Shown: positions 9,201 through 16,309, counted from the first letter of the stretch. The stretch: DNA of 16,387 nt from UBA4582 sp047630175 (GCA_047630175.1 JBLHVI010000067.1:1-16387), one strand, 5' to 3'. Notes: generated by a model not told the origin, from the letters alone. Numbers and translations: made by a program.

Positions 9201-12200
9201 AAAGACTACGACCTGTATGTCTTTAAAGATATCAGTTTGGCATTCCAGACCCTGGTGGGTGATACGGATGTCGATGGTCTTGTTGCGTTGAGTGCCGAGT
9301 TTGCGCCATCAGTGTTTTCGCCGTCGGTGTTCAGCCCGTCGGTGTTCTCGCCGTCAGTCTTCAGTCCTGATGCTTACGCGCCGTCGGTGTTCAGCCCGTC
9401 GGTTTTTAGTCCCTCAGTGTTTTCACCCTCGGTGTTCAGCCCGTCGGTGTTTAGCCCGTCGGTGTTCAGCCCCTCAGTGTTCAGCCCGTCGGTGTTTTCG
9501 CCCTCGGTGTTTAGTCCGTCGGTGTTCTCACCCTCGGTTTTCAGTCCGTCCGTGTTCTCACCTTCGGTATTTAGTTCAGCGAACTTTGCCAGTGCCCAGA
9601 TGCGCTCCATCATTGGCCTGGCGGCACAGGAGGGTACAGGTGATGAGCAAGTGACTGCATCTTCCTGGAACAGTCCGGGTGAATACTATGTACGTGTCTC
9701 GGGTAAAAACGGGGTGTTTGATCTTGAGACGCCGTTTGCGCTTAATGTCAGCCTCGACGATGTGAGCTGCAGTGGGGTTGGTGCCAACCCGCTGTCGAGT
9801 ACCAGCACGACACCGCCGGCGATAGGCAATGATTACCAAACACTGATCTTCTGGGATAGTCTCAGGATGGCCGCAGATAACTCAGCTGCGGAATTTAATG
9901 CGCTTGAAGCGCAATTGACAACTCAGCTCAGCACCAGGGTCGGTGGCGTATTGATAGACCTTGCTCAGAATGCCCACGTGCAGGCGTTACACACACAAGC
10001 TGATAACAACCCCAACTGCCCCTATGCTGAGAACCTAGTGGCAGCGGCAATCAAGGATGTGGTGAGTTCCTACCGTGCCGGTAGTACCCGCGTCACACAC
10101 ACCGGTGGCGTGAAATATGTGGTGCTTGTTGGTAACGACAGTCACATCCCCTTTTTCCGCTATCCCGACACAGTGGGTCTGGGTCCAGAGCAAAACTATG
10201 ACCCATCCCTGGCGGACGACACTCAGTCGCTGGCGTCTTTAAAGCTTAACTATATCCTCGGCCAGGATGAGTACGGCGCATCGCGCACCGTGGAACTGAT
10301 TGACGGCAAGTTCCCACTGCCCGATATTGCGGTAGGAAGGCTGGTAGAGACAGCAACAGAGATCATGACTGTTGTTGATGCCTACCTTAGTGATACCGAC
10401 AGCCGCGGCGTCGTTAGCCAGCCGACTTCAACCCTGGTAACGGGTTATGACTTTCTCACGGACGTCGCCGAGGCAGTTGATGCGGAATTACGCGCCGGTA
10501 CCCTGAACGCGCGCCACGACACATTGATCGTGGACGCGCAGCTCTCACCCGATGATCCCTTGTCCTGGACCGCAACGGACCTGCGGCGTGAGTTGCTCGT
10601 CGACGGTGAAGACATCATTTTTCTGGCCGGTCATTTCAGTGCCGTCAGTGCCCTGGCTTCTGACTACAAAACAGTGGCGTTGTCCACTGACCTACTCAGC
10701 ACAGGGGCTGACTATACCAATTCCATTGTCTTCAGCGCTGGCTGTCATTCAGGCTATAACATCGTCGACCGGGATACTGTTCCGGGTGCTGATATACCCT
10801 CAGACTGGGCCCAGGTATTTGCGCGTAAAGGGGCCACGCTGATTGCCGGCACCGGTTATCAATACGGTGATACCGACTTTATTTATTACAGTGAGCGTCT
10901 CTACCTGCAGTTCGCCAAAGAGTTGCGCTATGGCGCAAAAGGCGATCCCGTCTCTGTTGGTGATGCGATGGTCCGTGCCAAGCAACACTATCTTGCTACC
11001 ACGCCCGAAATGACTGGCCTGCACCGGAAATCTATGCTCATCAGTACACTGTTTGGCCTGCCCATGTTGAGCCTTGATTTGGAGGGTGAGCGCACCGGGT
11101 ATCCGGCTACCAACGAGACCGTAGCCTGTGCCGGCGGCCTTGTGGCAGCAACCGGTGTTCCCGGCTCAACGCTGGGTCTGCAAACTTGTGCAATCGAGGT
11201 TGCGGCGGCCCTTGACCCAGTGAATGTGCAAATGACAGGACTGAATACGGGTACACAGGCCAGTGGCACAACAGCAGGGGCGACCATCAGCCCCTGCGTG
11301 GCAGCGGGAACCTGTATAAACGCGACCTACCTGCAAGGCCCGGATGGCGTGGTCGTCAATCCCGGTCAACCGGCATTGCCACTGGTGGCTAGGAAAGTAA
11401 CGGCAACTGGCCTGGCGCTGCGCGGCGTTGGCCTGCGCGGTGGCAGCTGGACCGAGATACAGGTTGTGCCACTGACGGGAGCTGCGACCACTGAACTAAG
11501 GGGTGTACATACATCGTTTGAGTCGCCGGTAAACTTTCCTATGCGCCTGGCCACAGCCAACTACTTTGATGCGCTGCGGGACGGCGGCGAGACGACCTTG
11601 TTTGTGATGCCAGCCCAGCATCGTGCCGATCCAGACGACCCACAATTCATCCAGTCTATTCTGCGCCAGTTTAGCAGTTTGAATTTTATGCTTTATTACA
11701 GTGCTAACACCCAAACTTACCCTGTTGCCGGTGACGCCAGCCGCACCAACCAACCGGCCCTGGCAGGTCCGCCTACGATGTCTGGTGTGCGGGCGCTGCA
11801 GGATGGCAATGATATTATCTTTGAGGCCAATGTTGTCGGTGACCCTGCTGCTGGTATTGAGTCAGTCTGGGTAACCTACACAGACGGCAGTAAGTCTGCA
11901 GGGACCTGGGTTTCTGCAGACTTACTGCAGGATCAAGATGATTCAACGTTATGGACAATAACGCTTCCTGATCCGGGTTTTGAACGCCTAGATTATATCC
12001 TTCAGGCGGTGAACGGTGTGGGTCTGGTGACGTTGGATGATCGCTCCGGGGCCTATTATCAGCTCGCCGGAGAACTGCAGGATCTTGGTGCAGATGGCGA
12101 CCTACCCGCGCCTGAATTCAGGAACAGTGCCGTGTTGTTTGAGGTTAGCCCCCCTGCGACGGGTGCCTTTGGTGAGACCGTGCGTGTGTCTGCTAAATTT

Positions 12201-13589
12201 GGCTACTATGATGAGCAACAAAATCACTGGGGTATTGCAGATACCAAGGTGACTTTTGCTATTGGCAATTCTTCACGCAGTGCCAAAACCGATAGTTCGG
12301 GTACAGCGTCAGTATCCCTGCCGTTGAACACGACGCCAGGCGTCTATCTGCTCAGGGCGTCTTTTGCGGGTAGTGAGTTGGATCCGCCCACGTTTGTTGA
12401 GCAGGCTTTTACGATACAAAAACCCGAAACAAAGCTGACCTTCTATGCCGGTGCGCAAGCTATTGGTGTTGAAGGAATAGAGTCAGGGCTGCTGGTAGCG
12501 CTGACCGATGGTGCGGCAGTGACGTTAGACGACCAGGGTGTTCCCGGTGGTACCCTGCGCGAGCGCACCGTGTATTTCACTATTGCCGGCGGACCATTGG
12601 CGTCGTCGGTGACCGTCCCCGTGATCACCGACAATGTTGGCCGCGCCAACCTTCGCGAGCTGTCTTTACCTGCCGGCTCGTACAGCGTTACCGCTCAATT
12701 TGCTGGGAACATTCCTGCGGGTCGGGATGCCAACGGCACTCAGCTTTACCGTACACTCACAGACGATGTCTACCAGCCAGCCAGTGCTACCTTCGTGCTT
12801 GAGTTGCAAGGCAATGAAGCTTGTCCTGTTAGTGACGATGGTGATCGTGCCGAGGACAAATCCGAAAGAGGTAAGAAAGGTAAGAAAAGTAAAAAAAGTA
12901 AAAAAGGTAAAAAGGGCGACCATAACGGCAAGCTGAAACTACGTGGCTTCTGTTACCTCACCCATGACATCGACGCAGCCATAAATATTGTGGATGGCAC
13001 GCTGATCGTTGGCCAGGGTGTTCACGTCAGCAGAAAGATAAGACAAAAGGGCGAGGGCAGTGTTTATGTGCTTGAGGCTGCCGTGGTTGATCATAATATC
13101 GTGGAACTCAATGCTGGCAATATCTCGGTTAAGGGCCTCGTCAGCGGAAAGCTTCGGGAGAAAGGTCCTGGCAGCATTGCCATAGGCGCCACTGCGAAGG
13201 TCAAGGGTAACGTTAAAGAAAAAGGTTTCGGCTCCATTGTTGTTGATGGCAGCGTCGCAGGTAACGTCAGGGAAAGGGGTGACGGTGACCTGATTGTTGG
13301 CATGACCGGCAGGGTTGCCGGTCGTGCCAGAGAAAGAGGAGATGGCAGCTTCTTTAATAGCGGTGAGGTAAGACTTATTGATTCACGCGGTCACGACCAT
13401 CGTGATGATCGTGATGATCGTGATGATTGTGATGATTGTGATGATTGTGATGATTGTGATGATTGTGATGATTGTGATGATTGTGATGATCGTGATGATT
13501 GTGATGATTGTGATGATTGTGATGATTGTGATGATTGTGATGATTGTGATGATCGTGATGATTGTGATGATTGTGATGATGGTAACTAG
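6294..13589 (+). CDS. Giant secreted C25 (gingipain/caspase-fold) peptidase with repeat arrays (2,431 aa)
   Basis: This is a predicted exported cysteine peptidase. I chose the ATG at 6294 because a classic signal peptide follows at once (YLVSLCALFIGAFLWAAPAFSA). The GTG at 6255 would add 13 non-hydrophobic residues. Residues about 35-235 resemble a carbohydrate-binding jelly-roll (TYYWDDVTF at its end). Cadherin/Ig-like repeats cover about 566-800 (ITPVNDAPV near 665). A PPC-like domain at about 917-1175 is interrupted by the SVFSP array (1006-1095). The C25 domain spans about 1180-1600, with the expected dyad: His1447 in FLAGHFSA and Cys1484 in FSAGCHSGY. These are 37 residues apart, close to the gingipain spacing. 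Bacterial Ig-like domains lie at about 1945-2175. Then come a Lys tract, a bactofilin-like solenoid and an Asp/Cys tail. No T9SS sorting domain is recognisable, so Sec plus a type II-like route is the likelier export path. The substrate is unknown. Confidence 0.9.
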   Translation: MQYVPYRYLVSLCALFIGAFLWAAPAFSAHYETTLLLCPPNDQTFDGSCDADNGSSAAPYVERVVFNWSTNKEGGLLGGANTYSFTDFPDPSLLESALAADPDSPTNNVVVMTNKRSGSLSWAGTTVDSGNAVFPLTATNSRITVRVYSPEVGIPVRLKVEDATDFAWSVETEAFTTVANSWETLTFDFNNHVLGTAALNPTYTFDTLSIFFNFGTDGDTAGDQTYYWDDVTFIGPVVRTIDFDSYLVDQSDLSSLSVEFFAPNALPATGVCLLLEGNVDACEAVFFDNIMAAGNVLPFGGILRPDTDPQWDFSLGANPSLKQFRNSFSGSVPALGEVYRIFNAATLAIDNEVNITKFVDGVETSFGPRQLASQTTVKSPLTAPQAFEVDGVYYVRGDTSETLVVPFSQALYTSEKISVATQNTYSGLVEVFVSGSGETNGRFLNDALYVYADSNRTPLVPASATDRQLALDTKPIISEWWLGNELAKSLMVFDAREGLSFPSGMGGLPAFQADHNYSFVVDLTQTVAAKAGEPLPAAMNFANTQNYYGVEYYTSGAYTISVSQLEVAVPLTIISPVADIILEEDVGSGLIEFSQVFSAMDGVTVTFEIDTQGTGIRYVVGGYVDDGQRLVVGNNANQHGYGDVTLHATDGFSTVTAPPFRVTITPVNDAPVALYLPAQLGIPQALQLDESFLITSYDLTEGDGVSDQDAYQNARLFWDVDHEATNYGGEDVTTVTGQSSDDAIVSIIREPGGLRMTGNSPGTAEITLTATDTGGLTAEQRFSVEVFGSVGLLQVIKDPDNGTFFAAVVTGKAGATLQTLELLTADSCVDGQLVDPLVVREFDIGTAATVAIEATATTDAIAAQPAIVGFDEDGKALIVSLVAADVSGSSAPVSAYLAARIKGGGATSDATTCMVTGSDNDSWVRATTLDVSTGTASTPGYVDRQGNARWYKFVMPPGAKAKIDLSSLPKDYDLYVFKDISLAFQTLVGDTDVDGLVALSAEFAPSVFSPSVFSPSVFSPSVFSPDAYAPSVFSPSVFSPSVFSPSVFSPSVFSPSVFSPSVFSPSVFSPSVFSPSVFSPSVFSPSVFSPSVFSSANFASAQMRSIIGLAAQEGTGDEQVTASSWNSPGEYYVRVSGKNGVFDLETPFALNVSLDDVSCSGVGANPLSSTSTTPPAIGNDYQTLIFWDSLRMAADNSAAEFNALEAQLTTQLSTRVGGVLIDLAQNAHVQALHTQADNNPNCPYAENLVAAAIKDVVSSYRAGSTRVTHTGGVKYVVLVGNDSHIPFFRYPDTVGLGPEQNYDPSLADDTQSLASLKLNYILGQDEYGASRTVELIDGKFPLPDIAVGRLVETATEIMTVVDAYLSDTDSRGVVSQPTSTLVTGYDFLTDVAEAVDAELRAGTLNARHDTLIVDAQLSPDDPLSWTATDLRRELLVDGEDIIFLAGHFSAVSALASDYKTVALSTDLLSTGADYTNSIVFSAGCHSGYNIVDRDTVPGADIPSDWAQVFARKGATLIAGTGYQYGDTDFIYYSERLYLQFAKELRYGAKGDPVSVGDAMVRAKQHYLATTPEMTGLHRKSMLISTLFGLPMLSLDLEGERTGYPATNETVACAGGLVAATGVPGSTLGLQTCAIEVAAALDPVNVQMTGLNTGTQASGTTAGATISPCVAAGTCINATYLQGPDGVVVNPGQPALPLVARKVTATGLALRGVGLRGGSWTEIQVVPLTGAATTELRGVHTSFESPVNFPMRLATANYFDALRDGGETTLFVMPAQHRADPDDPQFIQSILRQFSSLNFMLYYSANTQTYPVAGDASRTNQPALAGPPTMSGVRALQDGNDIIFEANVVGDPAAGIESVWVTYTDGSKSAGTWVSADLLQDQDDSTLWTITLPDPGFERLDYILQAVNGVGLVTLDDRSGAYYQLAGELQDLGADGDLPAPEFRNSAVLFEVSPPATGAFGETVRVSAKFGYYDEQQNHWGIADTKVTFAIGNSSRSAKTDSSGTASVSLPLNTTPGVYLLRASFAGSELDPPTFVEQAFTIQKPETKLTFYAGAQAIGVEGIESGLLVALTDGAAVTLDDQGVPGGTLRERTVYFTIAGGPLASSVTVPVITDNVGRANLRELSLPAGSYSVTAQFAGNIPAGRDANGTQLYRTLTDDVYQPASATFVLELQGNEACPVSDDGDRAEDKSERGKKGKKSKKSKKGKKGDHNGKLKLRGFCYLTHDIDAAINIVDGTLIVGQGVHVSRKIRQKGEGSVYVLEAAVVDHNIVELNAGNISVKGLVSGKLREKGPGSIAIGATAKVKGNVKEKGFGSIVVDGSVAGNVRERGDGDLIVGMTGRVAGRARERGDGSFFNSGEVRLIDSRGHDHRDDRDDRDDCDDCDDCDDCDDCDDCDDCDDRDDCDDCDDCDDCDDCDDCDDRDDCDDCDDGN
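9309..9578 (+). repeat. Eighteen-unit 15-bp coding repeat (SVFSP array)
   Basis: There are exactly 18 consecutive pentapeptides: four SVFSP, one DAYAP (9369-9383), twelve SVFSP and a final SVFSS. The units are identical in protein but differ at the DNA level. Ser is written tcg, tca, tcc, agc or agt, and Pro ccg, ccc or cct, from unit to unit. That pattern indicates an old array kept constant by selection on the protein rather than a recent slippage product. The array sits between the YDLYVFKD strand and the SWNSPGEYYVRVSG part of the PPC-like domain, so it would form a long extruded loop or stack on that domain. Confidence 0.95.
11887..11928. repeat. Perfect 15-bp inverted repeat inside the peptidase gene
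   Basis: Arm GCAGTAAGTCTGCAG at 11887-11901 is the exact reverse complement of 11914-11928, around a 12-base spacer. The reading frame runs through it without interruption (TDGSKSAGTWVSADLLQ). Each arm also contains the 6-bp palindrome CTGCAG. A perfect 15-bp pair at this spacing is not expected by chance. It could be a strong mRNA hairpin, a recombination footprint or a fixed local inversion or duplication. Confidence 0.9.
12870..12917 (+). repeat. Lys-rich tripeptide tract ([G/S]KK x5)
   Basis: Five consecutive 9-bp units encode GKK, GKK, SKK, SKK and GKK (residues 2193-2207), followed by Gly. This puts ten Lys in fifteen residues immediately before the solenoid-like repeats of the peptidase. 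The DNA units vary slightly (aag or aaa, ggt or agt). The tract forms a strongly basic linker and contrasts with the acidic tail of the same protein. Confidence 0.85.
13041..13345 (+). repeat. Degenerate 18-20-residue repeats, bactofilin-like beta-solenoid
   Basis: The motif [QE]-[KR]-G-x-G-[SD] recurs five times as QKGEGS, EKGPGS, EKGFGS, ERGDGD and ERGDGS. Its first Gly codons start at 13050, 13164, 13224, 13278 and 13338. The spacing is 38, 20, 18 and 20 residues, so the first interval is two units long. Between the motifs alternate short hydrophobic strands such as IAIGATAKVKG and IVVDGSVAG. This regular pattern resembles bactofilin-type right-handed beta-solenoids, so the region probably folds as a stacked coil. 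Whether it polymerises or anchors the protein is unknown. Confidence 0.65.
13401..13580 (+). repeat. Twenty-unit 9-bp coding repeat ((C/R)DD tail)
   Basis: Twenty perfect 9-bp units read TGT or CGT followed by GATGAT. In order the first residue is Arg x3, Cys x7, Arg, Cys x6, Arg, Cys x2. The tail therefore has 40 Asp and 15 Cys, followed by Gly-Asn and the TAG stop. The only variable base is the first of each unit (T or C). This near-perfect homogeneity contrasts with the diverged SVFSP array and points to recent expansion by slippage or unequal exchange. Since each unit is a multiple of three, changes in number keep the frame and alter only tail length. Confidence 0.97.
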
Positions 13590-13706
13590 GCTGATAGTCG
13601 CAATGCTGGACGGGTAGATCATTGATCTATCTTGTTCAGGCTGGCGCGATAGACATCACCGCAAGCCGGCCGAAACAGCTATTTTCCAGCCGCACCCGGC
13701 CGTATT
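13590..13706. other. Convergent gap with weak palindrome
   Basis: Between the ends of the peptidase gene and the minus-strand gene lies TAGATCA-T-TGATCTA (13615-13629). With flanking G-T pairs it could extend to a weak AT-rich stem followed by a short T-rich stretch on the plus strand. This is the only terminator-like element seen for either gene, and it is poor. Confidence 0.3.
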
Positions 13707-15521
13707 TTAAGCGCGATACAATCGATACAGGCTTTGTGCTGCATCGTCGAGTGCGAGCTTGCCCAGATACGTCGACACGTAGGCGTCAGGCCCGCGCGTC
13801 TTTAGCAGCGCAGCTGTCGGCTCTGACAGGTAGATACAGCCAGGTGGCGTCACCGCCACCAGCGATTTTGCGCTGTGCTGAGTAGCGCTAACGCCAGCTT
13901 GTCCTAGTTGCGAAAAAACCGGTGCCGTATGGATGGCAATTTGGACGTTGGTCGTCACTGGTAAGCCGTAATCCTGCCAATTAAAAACCTTGGCCAATGT
14001 AAGCATATGATAGGAAAACTCAGCGGCCTCCTGCACAGTGGCAAAAGTCTGGCTAAACCCGTCAGCGCGGATAATATTTCCACCTACAGACAATAGATCG
14101 AGTAAGTCATCAATCATGGTGACGCTTTGCTGGCTTGACTCTGGTATGCCCCCAGGAACCCCTAGGGTTATCTCCACATGGGATTTTACCGACTGATCTA
14201 AGGCTCTTTTTTTACCCTGGACGCTGAGCTGCTGTAACATTGGACTGCTATTGCTATTGCTATTGTTGCGCAATTTGGAGATGTCGACCACAGTAATATC
14301 TAGGCCCTCGTCGAGCCAGAGCATTGTCTGTTCCAGAGTGCCGGCCTGCAAGCCTGCAGAATATGGGTCAATGGCTACTACTATTTCAACATGGCCGCCA
14401 GACTGTTCTGCTCGTAGTCTGGCGTAACCTTCGAGCAAATCAGTAGCATAGGAAAATTGTACAGCACCTCCCAGGTACTCCTCTTCTGTGGCATAAACCA
14501 CTGAGCTGGCTTTATCCAATACATCCCAAAAATCCTTGCTCTGATCTACCCCTTTAATTTTCACACTGGTGTCCAAAAAATCCTGAGCTGCAAAAGGTAA
14601 AATAATATGCAACTCAAGATTGCGCCTCAGCAGTTCCATGGCAAACAGCAGGTCGCCGCCGCAAGCAGCTGAGCAAAAGCCAATTTTTATGTCGGCGTCA
14701 TCGATAAACGTGCCTATCTCACTGGCTACCCGGTCGCCAAGGCTTTCTGGAAACCTGGGTGTGGAGCGGCCAGCTTCGTCGTACATGTGACCAGCAAAAA
14801 CGGCAATGGCAGGACCCTGCACCAGTTCGTCAAAATCTTCTGGCACCTCCAGTCTTGAGCGAATAATAGGCAGGTGTCTGCGAACACTCGCCATCAAGCC
14901 ATAATGTGTGCCGCACTTGTCATGCACCTGTTGGTAGTAAAAGCGGGCGCTATCAAATTCGCCAAGCAACAGATGCGCCTCTGCCAGGGTGGCGAGTGAC
15001 CAGAATTCATCTTGATCCCGGGCGTTATCTATAATAATTTGACCAGCAATTTTTTTCGCTATATCGAGTCCGTCAGAAAGGACAAATAACACGGCGGTAT
15101 TGATGCCAGGGTATGAGGCACCGGAGAATTTGTAGGCTGTATGGTATGCCTCCAGCGCATTAAACAGCGCTTCATCACCGGCAGTTGTGCCGTGCAGGCG
15201 GGTATACTTCTCTTTCTCAACGCGACCAAGGAGGCACAGCGCCTCAACATATTTCTCATCAGTCTCGGTAATCAACGCCAGCAATTCATCCAACAATGTG
15301 GCTATTGCATCCCTTGAGCCGCAATTGGCATGAGCCAAAGTAAGATAATAATAAATAGTAGGGTGGGGTGTAAATCGGTTGAGCGCCACCTGGCAGATAT
15401 CGATGGCCAGATGCATGTCACCCAGGGAGATGGCGTGCTCAGCGCCGAACTGGTATTTATTCAGGTCCCACAGAGACTCGTGTTTCAGCCATTCATCGCG
15501 CAACTGCTTTAGTTCAATCAT
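13707..15521 (-). CDS. TPR/TRAFs-binding, Rossmann-like and cyclase-like protein (about 604 aa)
   Basis: This is a predicted cytoplasmic signalling protein. Residues 1-235 are helical repeats matching my memory of the DUF4071 (MAP3K TRAFs-binding) region: YPGINTAVLFVL near 136, then EFWSLATLAEAHLLLGEFDSA. Residues about 237-415 look like a SLOG/Rossmann nucleotide-sensing domain, with AVFAGHMYD, STPRFPESL, GFCSAACGGDLLF near 279, and ELHIILPF. A Ser/Asn linker follows (RNNSNSNSSP, about 418). Residues about 447-604 resemble a class III nucleotide cyclase: RADGFSQTF with Asp487 sits where active enzymes have the GDG/GDA motif, then VQIAIHTAPVF and PPGCIYLSE. The preceding FADxxGF metal motif is not recognisable, so catalysis is doubtful. 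I chose the ATG at 15521; upstream TTG and ATG starts at 15596 and 15566 give residues that do not look like a domain. No transmembrane segment is seen. The partner is unknown. Confidence 0.8.
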   Translation of the reverse strand: MIELKQLRDEWLKHESLWDLNKYQFGAEHAISLGDMHLAIDICQVALNRFTPHPTIYYYLTLAHANCGSRDAIATLLDELLALITETDEKYVEALCLLGRVEKEKYTRLHGTTAGDEALFNALEAYHTAYKFSGASYPGINTAVLFVLSDGLDIAKKIAGQIIIDNARDQDEFWSLATLAEAHLLLGEFDSARFYYQQVHDKCGTHYGLMASVRRHLPIIRSRLEVPEDFDELVQGPAIAVFAGHMYDEAGRSTPRFPESLGDRVASEIGTFIDDADIKIGFCSAACGGDLLFAMELLRRNLELHIILPFAAQDFLDTSVKIKGVDQSKDFWDVLDKASSVVYATEEEYLGGAVQFSYATDLLEGYARLRAEQSGGHVEIVVAIDPYSAGLQAGTLEQTMLWLDEGLDITVVDISKLRNNSNSNSSPMLQQLSVQGKKRALDQSVKSHVEITLGVPGGIPESSQQSVTMIDDLLDLLSVGGNIIRADGFSQTFATVQEAAEFSYHMLTLAKVFNWQDYGLPVTTNVQIAIHTAPVFSQLGQAGVSATQHSAKSLVAVTPPGCIYLSEPTAALLKTRGPDAYVSTYLGKLALDDAAQSLYRLYRA

Positions 15522-15951
15522 TGCTTGCCTGCCATTGAAAATATGGGCTGAAATTGTGAGTTGCATCTGGTCTGTCACTATTCTCGCGCTGCGCAAGAGA
15601 ATCTAACATATTCGCCTCTGTTTGGCTGTCAGGCGTGCAACCCAGGAAGATTAACGAACAGATCCAAGGCCTCGGGATTTGCCGGCGCATCTTCGTTTTT
15701 ATCACGATGCCATGCACCACATTACGGAGTGCGAGTGAGTATAAGGCAAATAAACCACACTTTTTGAAAAACGCACATGTATAGGAATTGCTGATGAGCA
15801 ATCAAATTTCAGACTTTGTGATGTGGTGAATATTTTGCTGGTCAATAACTGTGATGGCGCTAATCTACTGGCTTACAGGCTGCTGGGTTGATCGCTTAGG
15901 AAATTTAAAGGTCGGGCAGGGGTGATTTTGGCTATTTATCTCAGGCATGTT
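15522..15951. other. 430-bp intergenic region upstream of the TRAFs-binding gene
   Basis: This stretch should hold the promoter of the minus-strand gene ending at 13707. Frames such as 15514-15801 (minus) have no recognisable family and their left part only extends the start of the neighbouring gene in another frame. A small stem ATTGCT-GATG-AGCAAT at 15787-15802 is present but too short to interpret. Nothing else was recognised. Confidence 0.4.
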
Positions 15952-16190
15952 TTAGGCTTGGAGAGCTGACGCACGTGTAATCGGTGGCGGTTGCGCTTTG
16001 ATGTGATCGAGGATCTTTTGGATTATGTCTAAGTCAGTGATCCGAAGGCTGCCCCGTCCGATGACGCGCATGATGCTGCCACACAATGGACGCAGGGTAA
16101 TCCGTAGGCGGCTCCATTCTATTAAAGACGCTTTTAAGTCGTTGAGCACAGGTTAGCGGTGCTACAAGTTCTTCTCGACTCGCGTGTTTT
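15952..16190 (-). pseudogene. C-terminal fragment of an IS91-type transposase
   Basis: The minus strand reads HASREELVAPLTCAQRLKSVFN in one frame (16186-16121). After a frameshift it reads LRPLCGSIMRVI and then ITDLDIIQKILDHI, ending in ASALQA and a stop at 15952-15954. IS91-family transposases typically end with a WAQRLKRVFN motif, a small Cys-containing segment leading to RVIA, and an (E/T)DP-x-x-I-x-x-IL-x-H helix. This fragment therefore corresponds to the last 80 or so residues. The upstream catalytic part is not seen in the window, and the frame is broken, so it is a relic. It has the same orientation as the relic at 826-1590, which lacks exactly this part. Confidence 0.7.
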
Positions 16191-16309
16191 TCAGTAGTTT
16201 TGTGTCTTTTAACATGCCCCTTATTCTTTGGTTCCCTGAAGGATCTTTTGCAGCTCTTTGGCAAAACTAGCCCTCTGAACCAAGCAATCTTAGGGGTCAG
16301 AACCAAGTG

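Noticed and set aside
9309..9578. Possible CRISPR-like array
   Set aside because: The units are contiguous 15-bp coding repeats without spacers, and lie inside a long intact reading frame.
6294..13589. The C25 domain as an intracellular caspase-like cell-death effector working with the STAND protein and patatin
   Set aside because: A clear signal peptide and extracellular-type Ig/PPC domains place it outside the cytoplasm, so direct partnership with the two cytoplasmic proteins is unlikely.
13378..13622. Long open frames on both strands across the 9-bp repeat, encoding Ile/Thr or Met/Ile/Val repeats
   Set aside because: They are by-products of a stop-free 9-bp repeat. The peptidase frame enters the array from a long coding region and ends just after it, so only that frame is credible.
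15514..15801. 95-codon minus-strand frame upstream of the TRAFs-binding gene
   Set aside because: It overlaps the start of that gene in another frame and its peptide matches nothing I recognise.
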